Source: Hemicordylus capensis
Lineage: Eukaryota > Chordata > Lepidosauria > Squamata > Cordylidae
Assembly: GCF_027244095.1 (NCBI RefSeq)
Contig: NC_069662.1
Span: forward strand, 15,774,501 to 15,838,500
Length of the DNA: 64,000 nucleotides
Reading direction: 5' to 3'
Both the position numbers and the translations under genes were made by a program. The first letter of the stretch is position 1. Every line of letters begins with the position of its first letter. The notes beneath the pieces were generated by a model. The model did no database searches. It had not been told where the DNA came from and saw only the letters and a list, made by a program, of their open reading frames with translations. Shown one piece after another: positions 54,564 to 64,000 of this stretch.

Positions 54564-57500
54564 TCTCGGCTGCCGGGTGAGGACCTCTCACGTGGGTTAT
54601 CCTTGCCCGCACGCTCCATAGGCAGGACAATCAATTAAGCAAAGCCTTTAAAAGGTGGGGAAGGATGACCCCTCCCAGTTCTGTTTGTCCTGCCTCGCTC
54701 CAGAGAAGGTCGTTCCTAGCTAGCTGCTTCTCCCTTATCTCTTTCACTTGAGCGTTTTTCTTCCTTATCTCTCTCCTTAGTCTCTCCATTAGCAGCTTCT
54801 CATTCTGCTTTATTTCTTATCTAATCTACTTTTTAAAAAAGGCTTTATTCTTTCAGATTTCTACTCTTTGGCCTCACCCCTCCCTCTCCTCCTCCCCTTT
54901 CGTATGGAGCAGAGCGATCAGGGCATTTTGCATATTCGCATGCACAAGGCAAAGAAAACTCAGCAAAGATCCGCTGCAGCCCCCCACCCCCCCGCGGCTG
55001 ACACCGGACTCTCTCTTGGGTGGAACTCAAAGGAGAGCTGCAGAAGCTCAGCTAATGTCCCTCACCAGGACGCAGAAGCGCTTTCGCCCACTCTCCCCCG
55101 ACCCAGCTCTCCAGGCAGCCGAGATAGTGGACCTGGAGGAGGCTTCCCCGTCAGAGCCGAGGCTGTTGGCTACCCAGCTGAGCCCCCCGCCGGCCCCCCC
55201 GCAGGGCCGCTGGAGAGGGAACGCTGCTGCGCTGCTGCCTCCTCTATCACCAACGTCCTGGGCTCCTCGGCAGGAGGCGCCTCCACGATGCAGCCAGACA
55301 ACCAAGTAGCAACGGGCCAGTCTGCCTCTCTCCTGCAGGCCTCAGCAGCAGCTACACCTACTCACGAGGAGACCAGCAGCCACCATCCAGCCAGACCGGT
55401 GAGTCCTGAACCTCATGACTCCCCTCTCCCGGGCCCATCCAATCCTGCTAGGCTCCCCTCCACTCCTTCAGCCCCAGTGAGCCTAGACCTTCCCCAGGAC
55501 ATGCCCGTGGCCTGGCAAGCCTGGTTTGTGGAGGCAATGCATGCATCACTGGAGAGTCTCAAGCCCCAACAGGCAAAGCATAAAAAGCGCAAATGCAAAG
55601 AGACGCCTTCCCCTTCTTCTGGGGATTCCTCCTCTCCCTCATCAGAGACCCCTGGCAACCCTAAGCGGTCCCACAGGTCTAAAGGGAAAAAAGAGGGCAT
55701 CCAAATGTAGCAAGGCCAAAAAATCCAAAAGAACTTCTAAACGTGGCCGATGCCATTCTAATCCACACTCTTCTGATATCTCTGATTATGACTCCCCGGA
55801 CCCTCGCCTTCCCCCCTTGGAAGTGCCAGTGGAACTCCCTCCCACTTTACCACTACAGGCTCCCTTGGCCGGGCCTTCATCTCAACTTCCACTCGCCCTG
55901 GGTTCAGGAATCCCTATTCAGGACCCTACCCCCAGTGAAGAGGGCGAATGGTCTGACGGCCAGCAGCCAGATTCATCCCAATCCTCCCGCAGGCTTCTGC
56001 CGCCTGAGGAATTTTCTCAGCTCCTCCTGAAAGCCCTGTACACTCTGGGCCTTCATTCAGACCTACCTAAGGAGGCTCCTCCTCCTTCTAGAGAATCTTT
56101 GGTGCTTCCTACTGCTGCATCTAACCAACCTCTTTTCCCTCTCCCTGAGACTTTTTCAGAGGTAGTGAAACAGGAATGGCAAGCCCCCGCTTCCTCCAAG
56201 AAAACGGCGGCTATTGTCTCCAAGCAGTATGCATTCATTCCTTCAGCAACAGCCCTTTTTCAGACCCACCCCCCCCGGTCGATGGCCTGGTGGCCGCCCT
56301 TACCTCTGGGGCCATTCTGGCAAGAGATGGGGAGTCCTCTCTTAAGGACCCCACAGAAAGAAAATTGGAAGCACAGCTGCTACTAGTCGGAGGGCTGTGG
56401 GCCACCTCCAGCCTCAAGGGCAGGGTGCCTCTGGGTACCAGTTGCAGGGGAGTGGTGGCGGGAGAGAGGGCACACCCTCAACTCCTGTCTGTGGCTTCCG
56501 GCGGCATCTGGTGGGCCACTGTGCGAGGCAGGATGCTGGACTGGATGGGCCTTGGACCTGGGGGCTGTTCAGCAGGGCTGTTCTTATGAACACTGACACC
56601 ATATTGATCTCCATCAAGGCCTCTGTTGCTGCCTCCGTTCTCTCCAGGGCAGCCCTCTTGTGGTCGGACGAATTGCTTCAAATTCCACCCCTCGAACCAG
56701 CGCGCCAACGCCTCGTTGCATTAAAAATCCAGAAGGCCCAGGCCTTTATTGCTGACGTTACGCTGGACTCAGTGCGCTTCGGGGCAAGGGCACTGCGACT
56801 AACATCATTGCACGACGTACCCTATGGCTGAAGCACTGGCAAGTGCACCGGACCTCCCGCACAAACCTGATCGCTGTGCCCTTTACGGCTTCCAAACTAT
56901 TTGGCCATAAGGCCCTGCAAGAGGTCCTCATTGACACAAAGGACAAAAAGAAGGTTCTCCCCTCTTCCTTTTGCAGAGACGATAAACGCCAGAACCGCAA
57001 AAACTTCCAGCCTTTTCGTTCCTCTCGCCAAAATTTCAAGCCCAGAGACCGTGATTTCCGTACATCCCGCCCTCAGTGGAATCAACAACATTTCAATCCT
57101 CGCAGTTCAACCAACAAGTGGTTCGGGCAACCCCCCAAGCCACGGCAGGCTTCCTGACTCTCTGCCCCATCGCATGGGGGGCTGCCTAGCCCATTATTCC
57201 CACGCGTGGGACTCCTCCATCTCCGATCGTTGGGTGCTGGACTCCATCCAAAACGGGTGCAAGATCGAATTCACTTCACGTCCCAGAAGTCGCTTCCTTC
57301 CAACCCCTCGGTCCCGGTGTCATCGCAAACACTCAGCTCTGCTGCAGGCGATACTCCACCTCCTTCACATCTCAGCCATAGAACGGGTTCCAAAGGAACA
57401 CCAGGGACATGGCATTTATTCCATCTTATTCACCGTCCCCAAGCGGGACGGCTCACTGCGCGCTGTCCTCGATCTAATTTTTTTTAACAAATTCGTCAAA

Positions 57501-60124
57501 CATCGCATGTTCCGCATGGAGACGGTCCGTTCCATCTCAGAGGCCTTACACCACGGGGACTTTCTAGCCTCAGTCGAACTGACAGAGGCATACCTGCATG
57601 TCCCAATTCACCCAGATCATCGCCGTTTTCTTCGTTTCTTCTACAATGGCTCCCACTACCAAAACACCTCCACTCCCTGGCACAACTCCTAGATCTGATG
57701 GTCTCCTCCCTGGAAGCTGTTCCCTGGGCTCACTTTCACCTCCGCTCCCTTCAATGGTTCCTGCTCCCACATCAGGCCGCCATCACCCTGAGGAGTCGCA
57801 AGAGAGTGGAACTCCCCCCACCAGTACGTCTCTCTCTGAACTGGTGGCTTCTGGACTCCAACCTGACCAAGGGGCGGCCCTTCCTGGACCCTCCCCACTC
57901 CATCATCATGACCGATGCCAGCCTCTCGGGCTGGGGGGCTCAGTACCTCAATCTCTCGGTCCAGGGCTCCTGGTCCCCATCCAAAGCCAGTCACAGTATC
58001 AATTGGCTCGAGCTCCGGGCCATTCGCCTGGCGCTCCTAGCCTTCAGGCGCCAGATTCAACATCAAGATGTCTTAATTCGAACAGACAACACAACTGCCA
58101 AGGCCCATGTGAACCGCCAGGGGGGCACCAGATCCAAATCTCTTCATGCAGAGGCGGTCCTTCTCCTAACTTGGGTGGAAGCACACCTTATGTCGATCCT
58201 GGCCCATCATCTCAGTGGCTCTTTGAATACCCAAGCCGACTGGCTCAGCAGACAAGAGCTTCACCCGGCAGAGTGGAGACTCAAACCCGAGATCTTCCTT
58301 CAGCTCTCTCGCCACCTAGGCCATCCCTCAGTGGATCTCTTTGCATCCCCAGCGAACTCCCAGCTCCCGAGATTCTTCTCCCGGTTCTCGTGCTCCGCAG
58401 CGGAGCCGGTGGACTCCCTTTCGTCTCCCTGGCCCAGGGAGCTCCTCTATGCCTTTCCTCCAATACCTCTCCTCAGCAGATTTCTCCGTCGTGTCCGCCT
58501 CCTCCACGCACAAGTAATCCTAGTGGCTCCCTTCTGGCCGAGGCGCCCCTGTTTCCCAGGGTTACTCCATCTCACCGTGGAAGGTCCCTGGTTCCTGCCT
58601 CCCGCCCCAGACCTCCTCAGCCAAGGCCCAATCTTCCACCAAGATCCCACATGGTTCTGGCTTGCCGCCTGGAGGCTGAGCGGCGCCGACTGAGCAAGAG
58701 AGGCTACACGCAAAAAGTCCTGTCTACAATACTGGCCTCTCGCCAGGCCTCTACCAACCGCATTTACCAATCTACTTGGAGGGTATTCCTCCACTGGTGC
58801 AACAAGATTGGCACTCCTCCCGACCAATGTCAGATGCCAGAACTACTCCATTTCCTTCAGGACGGCCTAGACAAAGGCCTCAAGGCTAATACTATTAAGA
58901 GACATGTGGCTGCACTCCTTCCCCTTCTCTCTCCCTCCGTTCAGCGTGACTCTCAGTCTCAGATGCACCTCCGTCGCTTCCTGAGTGGCGCCACTCTTTC
59001 CTCTCCACCTGTGGTCCACAGGTTCCCATCCTGGGAGCTCCACAAAGTGCTGCGAGTCCTCCACACTCCACCTTCTGAACCGATAAAATCCATCCCGCTC
59101 TGGATCCTGTCGTACAAACTCATCTTCCTAGTGGCAATAACCTCCGCACGTCAGATCTCAAACTCAAAGCCCTCTTTACCAATCTGCAGCTATGCGTTTT
59201 CTCTCAAAACTCCGTTCGTCTAATTCCCGACCCGTCCTTCCTACCTAAGGTCCCTTCGATCTTCCATAGATCCCAGGATGTTCTGCTCCCGTCTCTCTGC
59301 CCTAACCCTTCTAACCAGAAGGAAAAACAATGGCACAAACTCGATGTACGTCGATGCCTAAAGACCTACATTTCCAGGACTGCTTTGTTCAGGTCCTCTG
59401 AAGCCCTATTTGTGTCCTTTCTCCCGGCCTCCATGGGCCGCCTGGTTTCCTCATCAACTCTGGCTCGGTGGATCAAGGCATGTATTGCATTGGCCTACGA
59501 GGTGCAGCACATTCCTCCTCCTCTCAGACTCACTGCTCACTCTACACGCTCTGCCACCACGTCTGCAGCCTTTTCAACCAATGCACCACTGGATGAAGTA
59601 TGCAGAGCGGCTACTTGGTCATGCCCGTCCACATTCACACAACACTATAAACTAGACCTCTTCAAATCAGCCCAAACTGCATTTGGCAGAAGGGTACTTC
59701 AGCAGGTTCTTCCGCCCCAGTAGCCGACGACGGTTCCACCTAGGGCCTTCAGCTGTGGTATGTCCCATGTGAGAGGTCCTCACCCGGCAGCCAAGAAAGG
59801 AGCATTGGTCACTCACCGTGAAGGCTTCTTCTGGCTGCCGGTGTTGAGGACCTTTCGACCCACCCAGGTCGTCTACGGCTACTGGTTCTGCACTCTTTGT
59901 ATTTTCTTCCTGGGGGCCTGATTAACTATACTCTTTTCTTATACCTTTCTTAGCAGCTCAGCTAGACTAAACAAAACTGGGAGGGGTCATCCTTCCCCGC
60001 CTTTTAAAGGCTTTGCTTAATTGATTGTCCTGCCTCTGGAGCGTGCGGGCAAGGATAATCCACATGAGAGGTCCTCAACACCGGCAGCCAGAAGAAGCCT
60101 TCACGGTGAGTGACCAATGCTCCT
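54564..60124 (+). mobile_element. DIRS-like tyrosine-recombinase retroelement fossil, nearly full length
   Basis: About 5.56 kb with inverted terminal sequences: 'ggctgccgggtgaggacctc' at the left, its inverse near the right end, and a further complementary block at about 59760-59850, as DIRS elements have. Parts in order: a gag-like Pro/Ser-rich region (about 54.9-56.9 kb), reverse transcriptase (about 57.2-57.7 kb), RNase H (about 57.7-58.3 kb) and a tyrosine recombinase (about 58.7-59.7 kb). A short reptile repeat is inserted in the gag-like part (about 56390-56590). The element is broken in a handful of places and inactive. The mirror arm gives its empty site, so it is younger than the inverted duplication. 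The wording is kept to family, parts and age. Confidence 0.88.
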
Positions 60125-60269
60125 TTTTCCTCAGAAAGTTCATTTCAAAATCTTCTGCAACACACAGGGGTTCCTCAGCAGACAACTGATTGTAGAAAAC
60201 AGTACTTGAAGTCAGAAAGTTTTAAAAATGACTGCTCCAGGAGATATAAATGAACAGTGTAGTTCTCAC

Positions 60270-60324
60270 CTGTAGATTTCGAGGCTCCTTTGTGAATCCC
60301 ATACCATTTCTGGCCTGATTTTTC
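60270..60324 (-). CDS. Candidate small exon of gene 2 between the acidic exon and ZU5
   Basis: On the minus strand 55 bp lie between 'aatctttcag' and donor ACAG/GTGAGA. Entered in phase 0, as left by the acidic exon, it reads EKSGQKWYGIHKGASKST and leaves in phase 1. A shorter alternative starts at 60314 (ARNGMGFTKEPRNLQ, phase 0-0). The first reading looks more like protein. I do not recognise it. Neither border joins ZU5 perfectly, so either an exon is missing or this one is not real. Confidence 0.33.
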
Positions 60325-60424
60325 CTGAAAGATTCTATAGCAAAAAAGCAATCATTAGCATGGACCATTCCCACACACCCCTTTTAAAATGAAAATAGGA
60401 GCTTGTATACTTTACACCCCTAGA

Positions 60425-60800
60425 AGGAAATACATATATAAATACTAGAAATGTTGATTCGACCTCAAATAGATTCAAGTCAAGTCGGAGAGCTCTGAGT
60501 TATTCAACTTTAAACCGAACCACCCTTAAAATAAAGGACCTGATTCGAGGTAAAATAGAATTATCCCTGATTCGACTTGAATCAATTTGCCAAAGCACCA
60601 TTTTGAGGCCGATTTTTCTGGGGAGAGCTGTCCTCTGAGGCAGGCAGATGTGCCAAGACTGGAGCGGAGAGCTGGTCTACCTGCTGACCCCAATTGGTAG
60701 ACCAGTTCTCTCTGGAAAACCGGAGTTTGAGGCCTGTTTTTCCAGCTCTCCCCAGAAAAACGGGCCTCAAAATGGCACACAAATAAATCAATTCGAGTGA
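60425..60800. mobile_element. Possible decayed hAT-like element rich in 'ttcga' motifs
   Basis: Repeated 'gattcga' phrases and internal complementarity ('gccgatttttctggggagag' against 'ctccccagaaaaacgggcc') resemble the interior of 52808-53300. Ends and target duplication are not clear. Confidence 0.35.
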
Positions 60801-61167
60801 TTTGAGGTTGATTCGCCCAAACAGCTGGCCCTGTGGTGGGATGTAGGGTTGGTTTGCATTCCTTGCATAGATATGCAGATGCAGTTGGTTGAACATACCT
60901 CAGTGCCTGACTGAAATCTACAAAGAGCTGTTTGCTGAACTAAGTTCAGCAAGGAAGGTTCTAACTATGGAAAACATGCTACTACAACTCAGGTTTGTAA
61001 CGAATGGGAGGACTATTTACCCACAGAACTGTTGGTAGGCATGCTCAAGAAGAAAGAGCACTTATTCTATTAAAAATCTCAGAAGGATTGTGCGTGGTTG
61101 GCTTCTGTGCTCTTTTCCCAAACAACACGAAAAGAACAGGCTCTGGCCTATGCATGACACAAAGTAG

Positions 61168-61380
61168 GCTTGTAGTGGTTAGAGTGCTGGACTAGAACTG
61201 GGGAGACCTGAGTTCAAATCCCCATTCAGCCATGATTCTAGCTGGGTGACTCTGGGCCAGTCACTTCTCTCTCAGCCCAACCTAATTCACAGGGTTGTTG
61301 TGAGGAGGAACTCAGGTATGTAGTGCTTTGGGCTCCTTGGAGGAAGAGCGAGATATAAATGTAATAATAATAATAATTAA
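61168..61380 (+). mobile_element. tRNA-derived SINE
   Basis: 'tgtagtggttagagtgctgg', box B 'gagttcaaatcccc' and the tail 'gaagagcgagatataaatg' followed by (AAT)n. Same family as 51467-51690. It inserted after the segmental duplication. Confidence 0.82.
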
Positions 61381-61880
61381 TAATTTTTGTTTATAGTGTT
61401 AACACTATAAACATATTGTTTCTTTAAATATTAAACACTAAACTCTCCATCCCAAACTCGGGCGAGTCCCTGACAAATGGGCAAAGCTGGATGGATGCTG
61501 CCTGCTAGGCTGACCAGCAACTGCAAGCAGCAGCACAGGCCAGAGGGCAGTGTGAAAAGTAAGAGCAGTGAGGGGATAGAGGGGTGTCGTTGGAGCAAGT
61601 GGTGGTGTGGTGTCAGCGCCAGAGAGGGGGCAGGGCAGTGTCATTGCCGCATTCCAAGGAGCAGAGCTAGTGGGACATGGCAGGGTGGCATGCTGCATTT
61701 ACCTCAAGTAGCAAAAGGCAAGAAGCTGACCCTCCGGAGGGAAGGTTGTTCACCAGCATGAGCAACACACATGAATACAGATGAAAACGAGACCGGTTTA
61801 AGAAGCTGTAAGAAGAAGATCCTCAAAAGCATCCACATGGCCCTCACTGCTTTGGGTCATTAATGAATGGGGCCTCTTAC

Positions 61881-61963
61881 CTCCTCAGGGGGACACCGGT
61901 TACACAGTCTAATGTCCCAAGGGTCTTCTTCAGGGATCTCTGTCTTCTCGATCTCTTCTTCCC
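61881..61963 (-). CDS. Acidic linker exon of gene 2 (paralogue of 4153-4235)
   Basis: 83 bp, phase 1 to 0, acceptor 'ccctgtttgcag', donor GTAAGA. It reads GEEEIEKTEIPEEDP followed by WDIRLCNRCPPEE. Changes from the gene 1 copy cluster in the second half (SDLGLCDWF to WDIRLCNRC), while the acidic core is unchanged. Length and phases are identical. Its entry phase is the one in which PYD exons end, which predicts PYD exons for gene 2 to the right of the window. Confidence 0.72.
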
Positions 61964-62350
61964 CTGCAAACAGGGAGACACAGCTGAACAACATTTACCA
62001 GCACCTTTGCAGCAGAATATTAGTCATTATTAGTTATATTTGATCAATGGTGCCCTGTTCTTCATTAGTTAGGTTTAAAGTGAGCCCTGCCCCCTATTGA
62101 GATCATCTGGGGAGGTTTGTCTACAATTGCCATCAGCTCATCTGGTGGCTACTCAGGGACCTGCCGTCTCCATTGATGCCCTGAGGTTTGGAATATGCTC
62201 CTGAGACACATTTGTTCACCCAGGCTTTTAGTTATATTAACAGAAATTAACATTGTCTTAAATTTTAAATTGTGTTAATGTTTTAATTTTGTTTTAAATT
62301 GTGTTGTTTTATTGTAAACTGCCAGAGACGTGAGTTTGGGGTGGTATTTA

Positions 62351-63956
62351 CAGGTGAAACTCGAAAAATTAGAATATCGTGCAAAAGTTCATTAATTTCA
62401 GTAATGCAAATTAAAAGGTGAAACTGATATATGAGATAGACGCATTACATGCAAAGCGAGATAAGTCAAGCCTTAATTTGTTATAATTGTGATAATCATG
62501 GTGTACAGCTCATGAGAACCCCAAATCCACAATCCCAGAAAATTAGATTACATGAAACCAATAAAACAGGGATTGTAAATAGAACAATATCGGACCTCTG
62601 AAAAGTATAAGCATGCATATGTATTCAGTACTTGGTTTGGGCCCCTTTTGCAGCAATTACTGCCTCAATGCAGCGTGGCATGGATGCTATCAGCCTGTGG
62701 CACTGCTGAGGTGTTATGGAAGACCAGGATGCTTCAATAGCGGCCTTCAGCTCTTCTGCATTGTTTGGTCTTATGTCTCTCATCCTTCTCTTGGCAATGC
62801 CCCATAGATTCTCTATGGGGTTCAGGTCAGGCGAGTTTGCTGGCCAATCAAGCACAGTAATCCCATGGTCATTGAACCAGGTTTTTGGTACTTTTGGCAG
62901 TGTGGGCAGGTGCCAAGTCCTGCTGGAAAATGAAGTCAGCATCCCCATACAGCTCGTCTGTGGAAGGAAGCATGAAGTGCTCCAAAATCTCCTGATAGAC
63001 GGCTGCGTTGACCCTGGACTTAATGAAGCACAGTGGACCAACACCAGCAGATGACATGGCTCCCCAAATCAACACAGACTGTGGAAACTTCACACTGGAC
63101 TTCAAGCATCTTGCATTGTGTGCCTCTCCATTCTTCCTCCAGACTCTGAGTCCTTGGTTTCCAAATGAGATGCAAAAGTTGCTCTCATCAGAAGAGAGGA
63201 CTTTGGACCACTGAGCAACAGACCAGTTCTTTTTTTCTTGAGCCCAGGTAAGACGCTTCTGACGTTGTTTGTTGTTCAGGAGCGGCTTGACAAGAGGAAT
63301 ACGACATTTGAAGCCCATGTCCAGGATCCGTCTGTGTGTGGTGGCTCTTGATGCACTAACTCCAGCCTCAGTCCACTCCTTGTGAAAGTCCCCAACACTT
63401 TTGAATGGCCTTTTCCTGACAATCCTCTCCAGGCTGCGGTCATCCCTGCTGCTTGTGCACCTTTTTCTTCCACACTTTTCCCTTCCACATAACTTTCTAT
63501 TAATGTGCTTTGATACAGCACTTTGAGAACATCCAACTTCTTTTGCAATTACCTTTTGAGGCTTTCCCTCCTTATGGAGAGTGTCAATGATGGTTTTCTG
63601 CACAACTGTAAAGTCAGCAGTCTTTCCCATGATTGTGTTTCCTAATGAACCAGACAGAGACCATTGAAAGGCTCAGGAACCTTTTGCCGGTGTTATGGAT
63701 TGATTAGCTGATTGGAGTGGGACACCTGGAGCCTAGACTGTTGAACCTTTTCACAATATTCTAATTTTCTGGGATTGTGGATTTGGGGTTCTCATGAGCT
63801 GTACACCATGATCATCACAATTATAACAAATTAAGGCTTGACTTATCTCGCTTTGCATGTAATGCGTCTATCTCATATATCAGTTTCACCTTTTAATTTG
63901 CATTGCTGAAATTAATGAACTTTTGCACGATATTCTAATTTTTCGAGTTTCACCTG
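62351..63956 (-). mobile_element. Tc1/mariner element, nearly complete, 1606 bp
   Basis: The element is bounded by TA on both sides (62349-62350, 63957-63958) and has long inverted repeats of about 197 bp (62351-62547 and 63760-63956), starting 'caggtgaaactcgaaaaatt', that differ at only a few positions. Repeats this long and similar indicate recent arrival. It inserted in an L2 tail. The transposase gene is on the minus strand. Confidence 0.95.
62625..63630 (-). pseudogene. Tc1-type DD34E transposase with one frameshift
   Basis: It starts MGKTADFTVVQKTIIDTLHK, followed by a helix-turn-helix (VIAKEVGCSQSAVSKHI) and a second DNA-binding half, then the catalytic core. The core has SDESNF (first Asp), FQQDLAPAHTA (second Asp) and SPDLNPIENLWG (Glu, 34 residues after the second Asp). 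It ends KGAQTKY at the stop. About 334 codons is normal for Tc1. One extra base in the AAAA run near 62893 shifts the frame between KSTK and WFNDHG, so this copy makes no full enzyme. No other break is obvious. Confidence 0.93.
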
Positions 63957-64000
63957 TAAATATGTTAGTTAAATCAAATAAATTCCAAATAAAACAAAAT

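Larger units (their letters stand above)
37822..60215. repeat. Inverted duplication, arm B
   Basis: Mirror of 26630-34805. The inner limit is where 'caccttacaggtgctttcc' begins; the outer limit is near 'cagacaactgattgtag'. It contains the FIIND exons of gene 2 and many insertions absent from arm A: L2 (40.3-42.4 and 44.9-46.2 kb), nested hAT (47.1-49.6 kb), CR1 (49.8-51.0 kb), hAT (52.8-53.3 kb) and DIRS (54.6-60.1 kb). Confidence 0.9.
61040..62350. repeat. Direct segmental repeat, right copy (partner 1750-4800)
   Basis: Same order and orientation as the left copy, but shorter. A tRNA-derived SINE (61168-61380) interrupts it and is absent on the left. It carries the second acidic exon and an L2 tail (62080-62350), into which the Tc1 element jumped. 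Confidence 0.75.

Noticed and set aside
26630-60215. Palindrome as an assembly artefact
   Set aside because: The arms differ by scattered substitutions and by independent transposon insertions with proper target-site duplications, so they are distinct loci. Long reads would settle it.

Overview
This is vertebrate nuclear DNA, most likely from a squamate reptile. Coding sequence is split into short exons with GT/AG borders. The filler is a lizard- or snake-like mix of L2, CR1 and BovB/RTE LINEs, tRNA- and 5S-derived SINEs, small hAT elements, a Tc1 element and DIRS-type fossils. The species call is inference from this repeat mix.

The host genes belong to the NLRP1/CARD8 inflammasome family. 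Two genes appear to lie head-to-tail on the minus strand. Gene 1 starts at 20285 with a pyrin-domain (PYD) exon. It then runs through candidate linker exons into a tandem array of ten more PYDs (12464 down to 6582, period about 645 bp), and on to an acidic linker exon (4235-4153). Its 3' part lies off the left edge. Gene 2 enters from the right with a second copy of the same acidic exon (61963-61881). It continues through a small exon, a complete FIIND (ZU5 plus UPA, 46.6-38.8 kb) and two linker exons, and ends in a CARD exon (36852-36572) with a stop codon. Splice phases agree along each visible chain, with one uncertain junction before ZU5. Neither NACHT nor LRR exons are visible. Put together by homology, the two halves suggest a PYD-array / acidic linker / FIIND / CARD protein: a sensor that would cut itself inside FIIND and release a UPA-CARD fragment, with up to eleven PYDs on the other side of the cut.

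Between the genes lies a large inverted duplication. Arm A (about 26.6-34.8 kb) is a reversed copy of the FIIND part of gene 2 (arm B, about 37.8-60.2 kb) around a 3-kb spacer that holds the only CARD. Arm A therefore carries an orphan plus-strand FIIND of five exons, all open and with intact splice borders, but no CARD. The arms carry different transposon insertions, so they have been separate for some time and are unlikely to be an assembly artefact.

Layout: 0-1.7 kb DIRS fossil; 1.75-4.8 kb segment directly repeated at 61.0-62.35 kb; 5-20.3 kb gene 1 and its PYD array, with a BovB LINE in intron 1; 20.3-26.6 kb SINE-rich intergenic DNA; 26.6-34.8 kb arm A; 34.8-37.8 kb spacer with CARD; 37.8-60.2 kb arm B with L2, CR1, nested hAT and DIRS insertions; 61-62.35 kb second copy of the acidic exon; 62.35-63.96 kb nearly complete Tc1 element.
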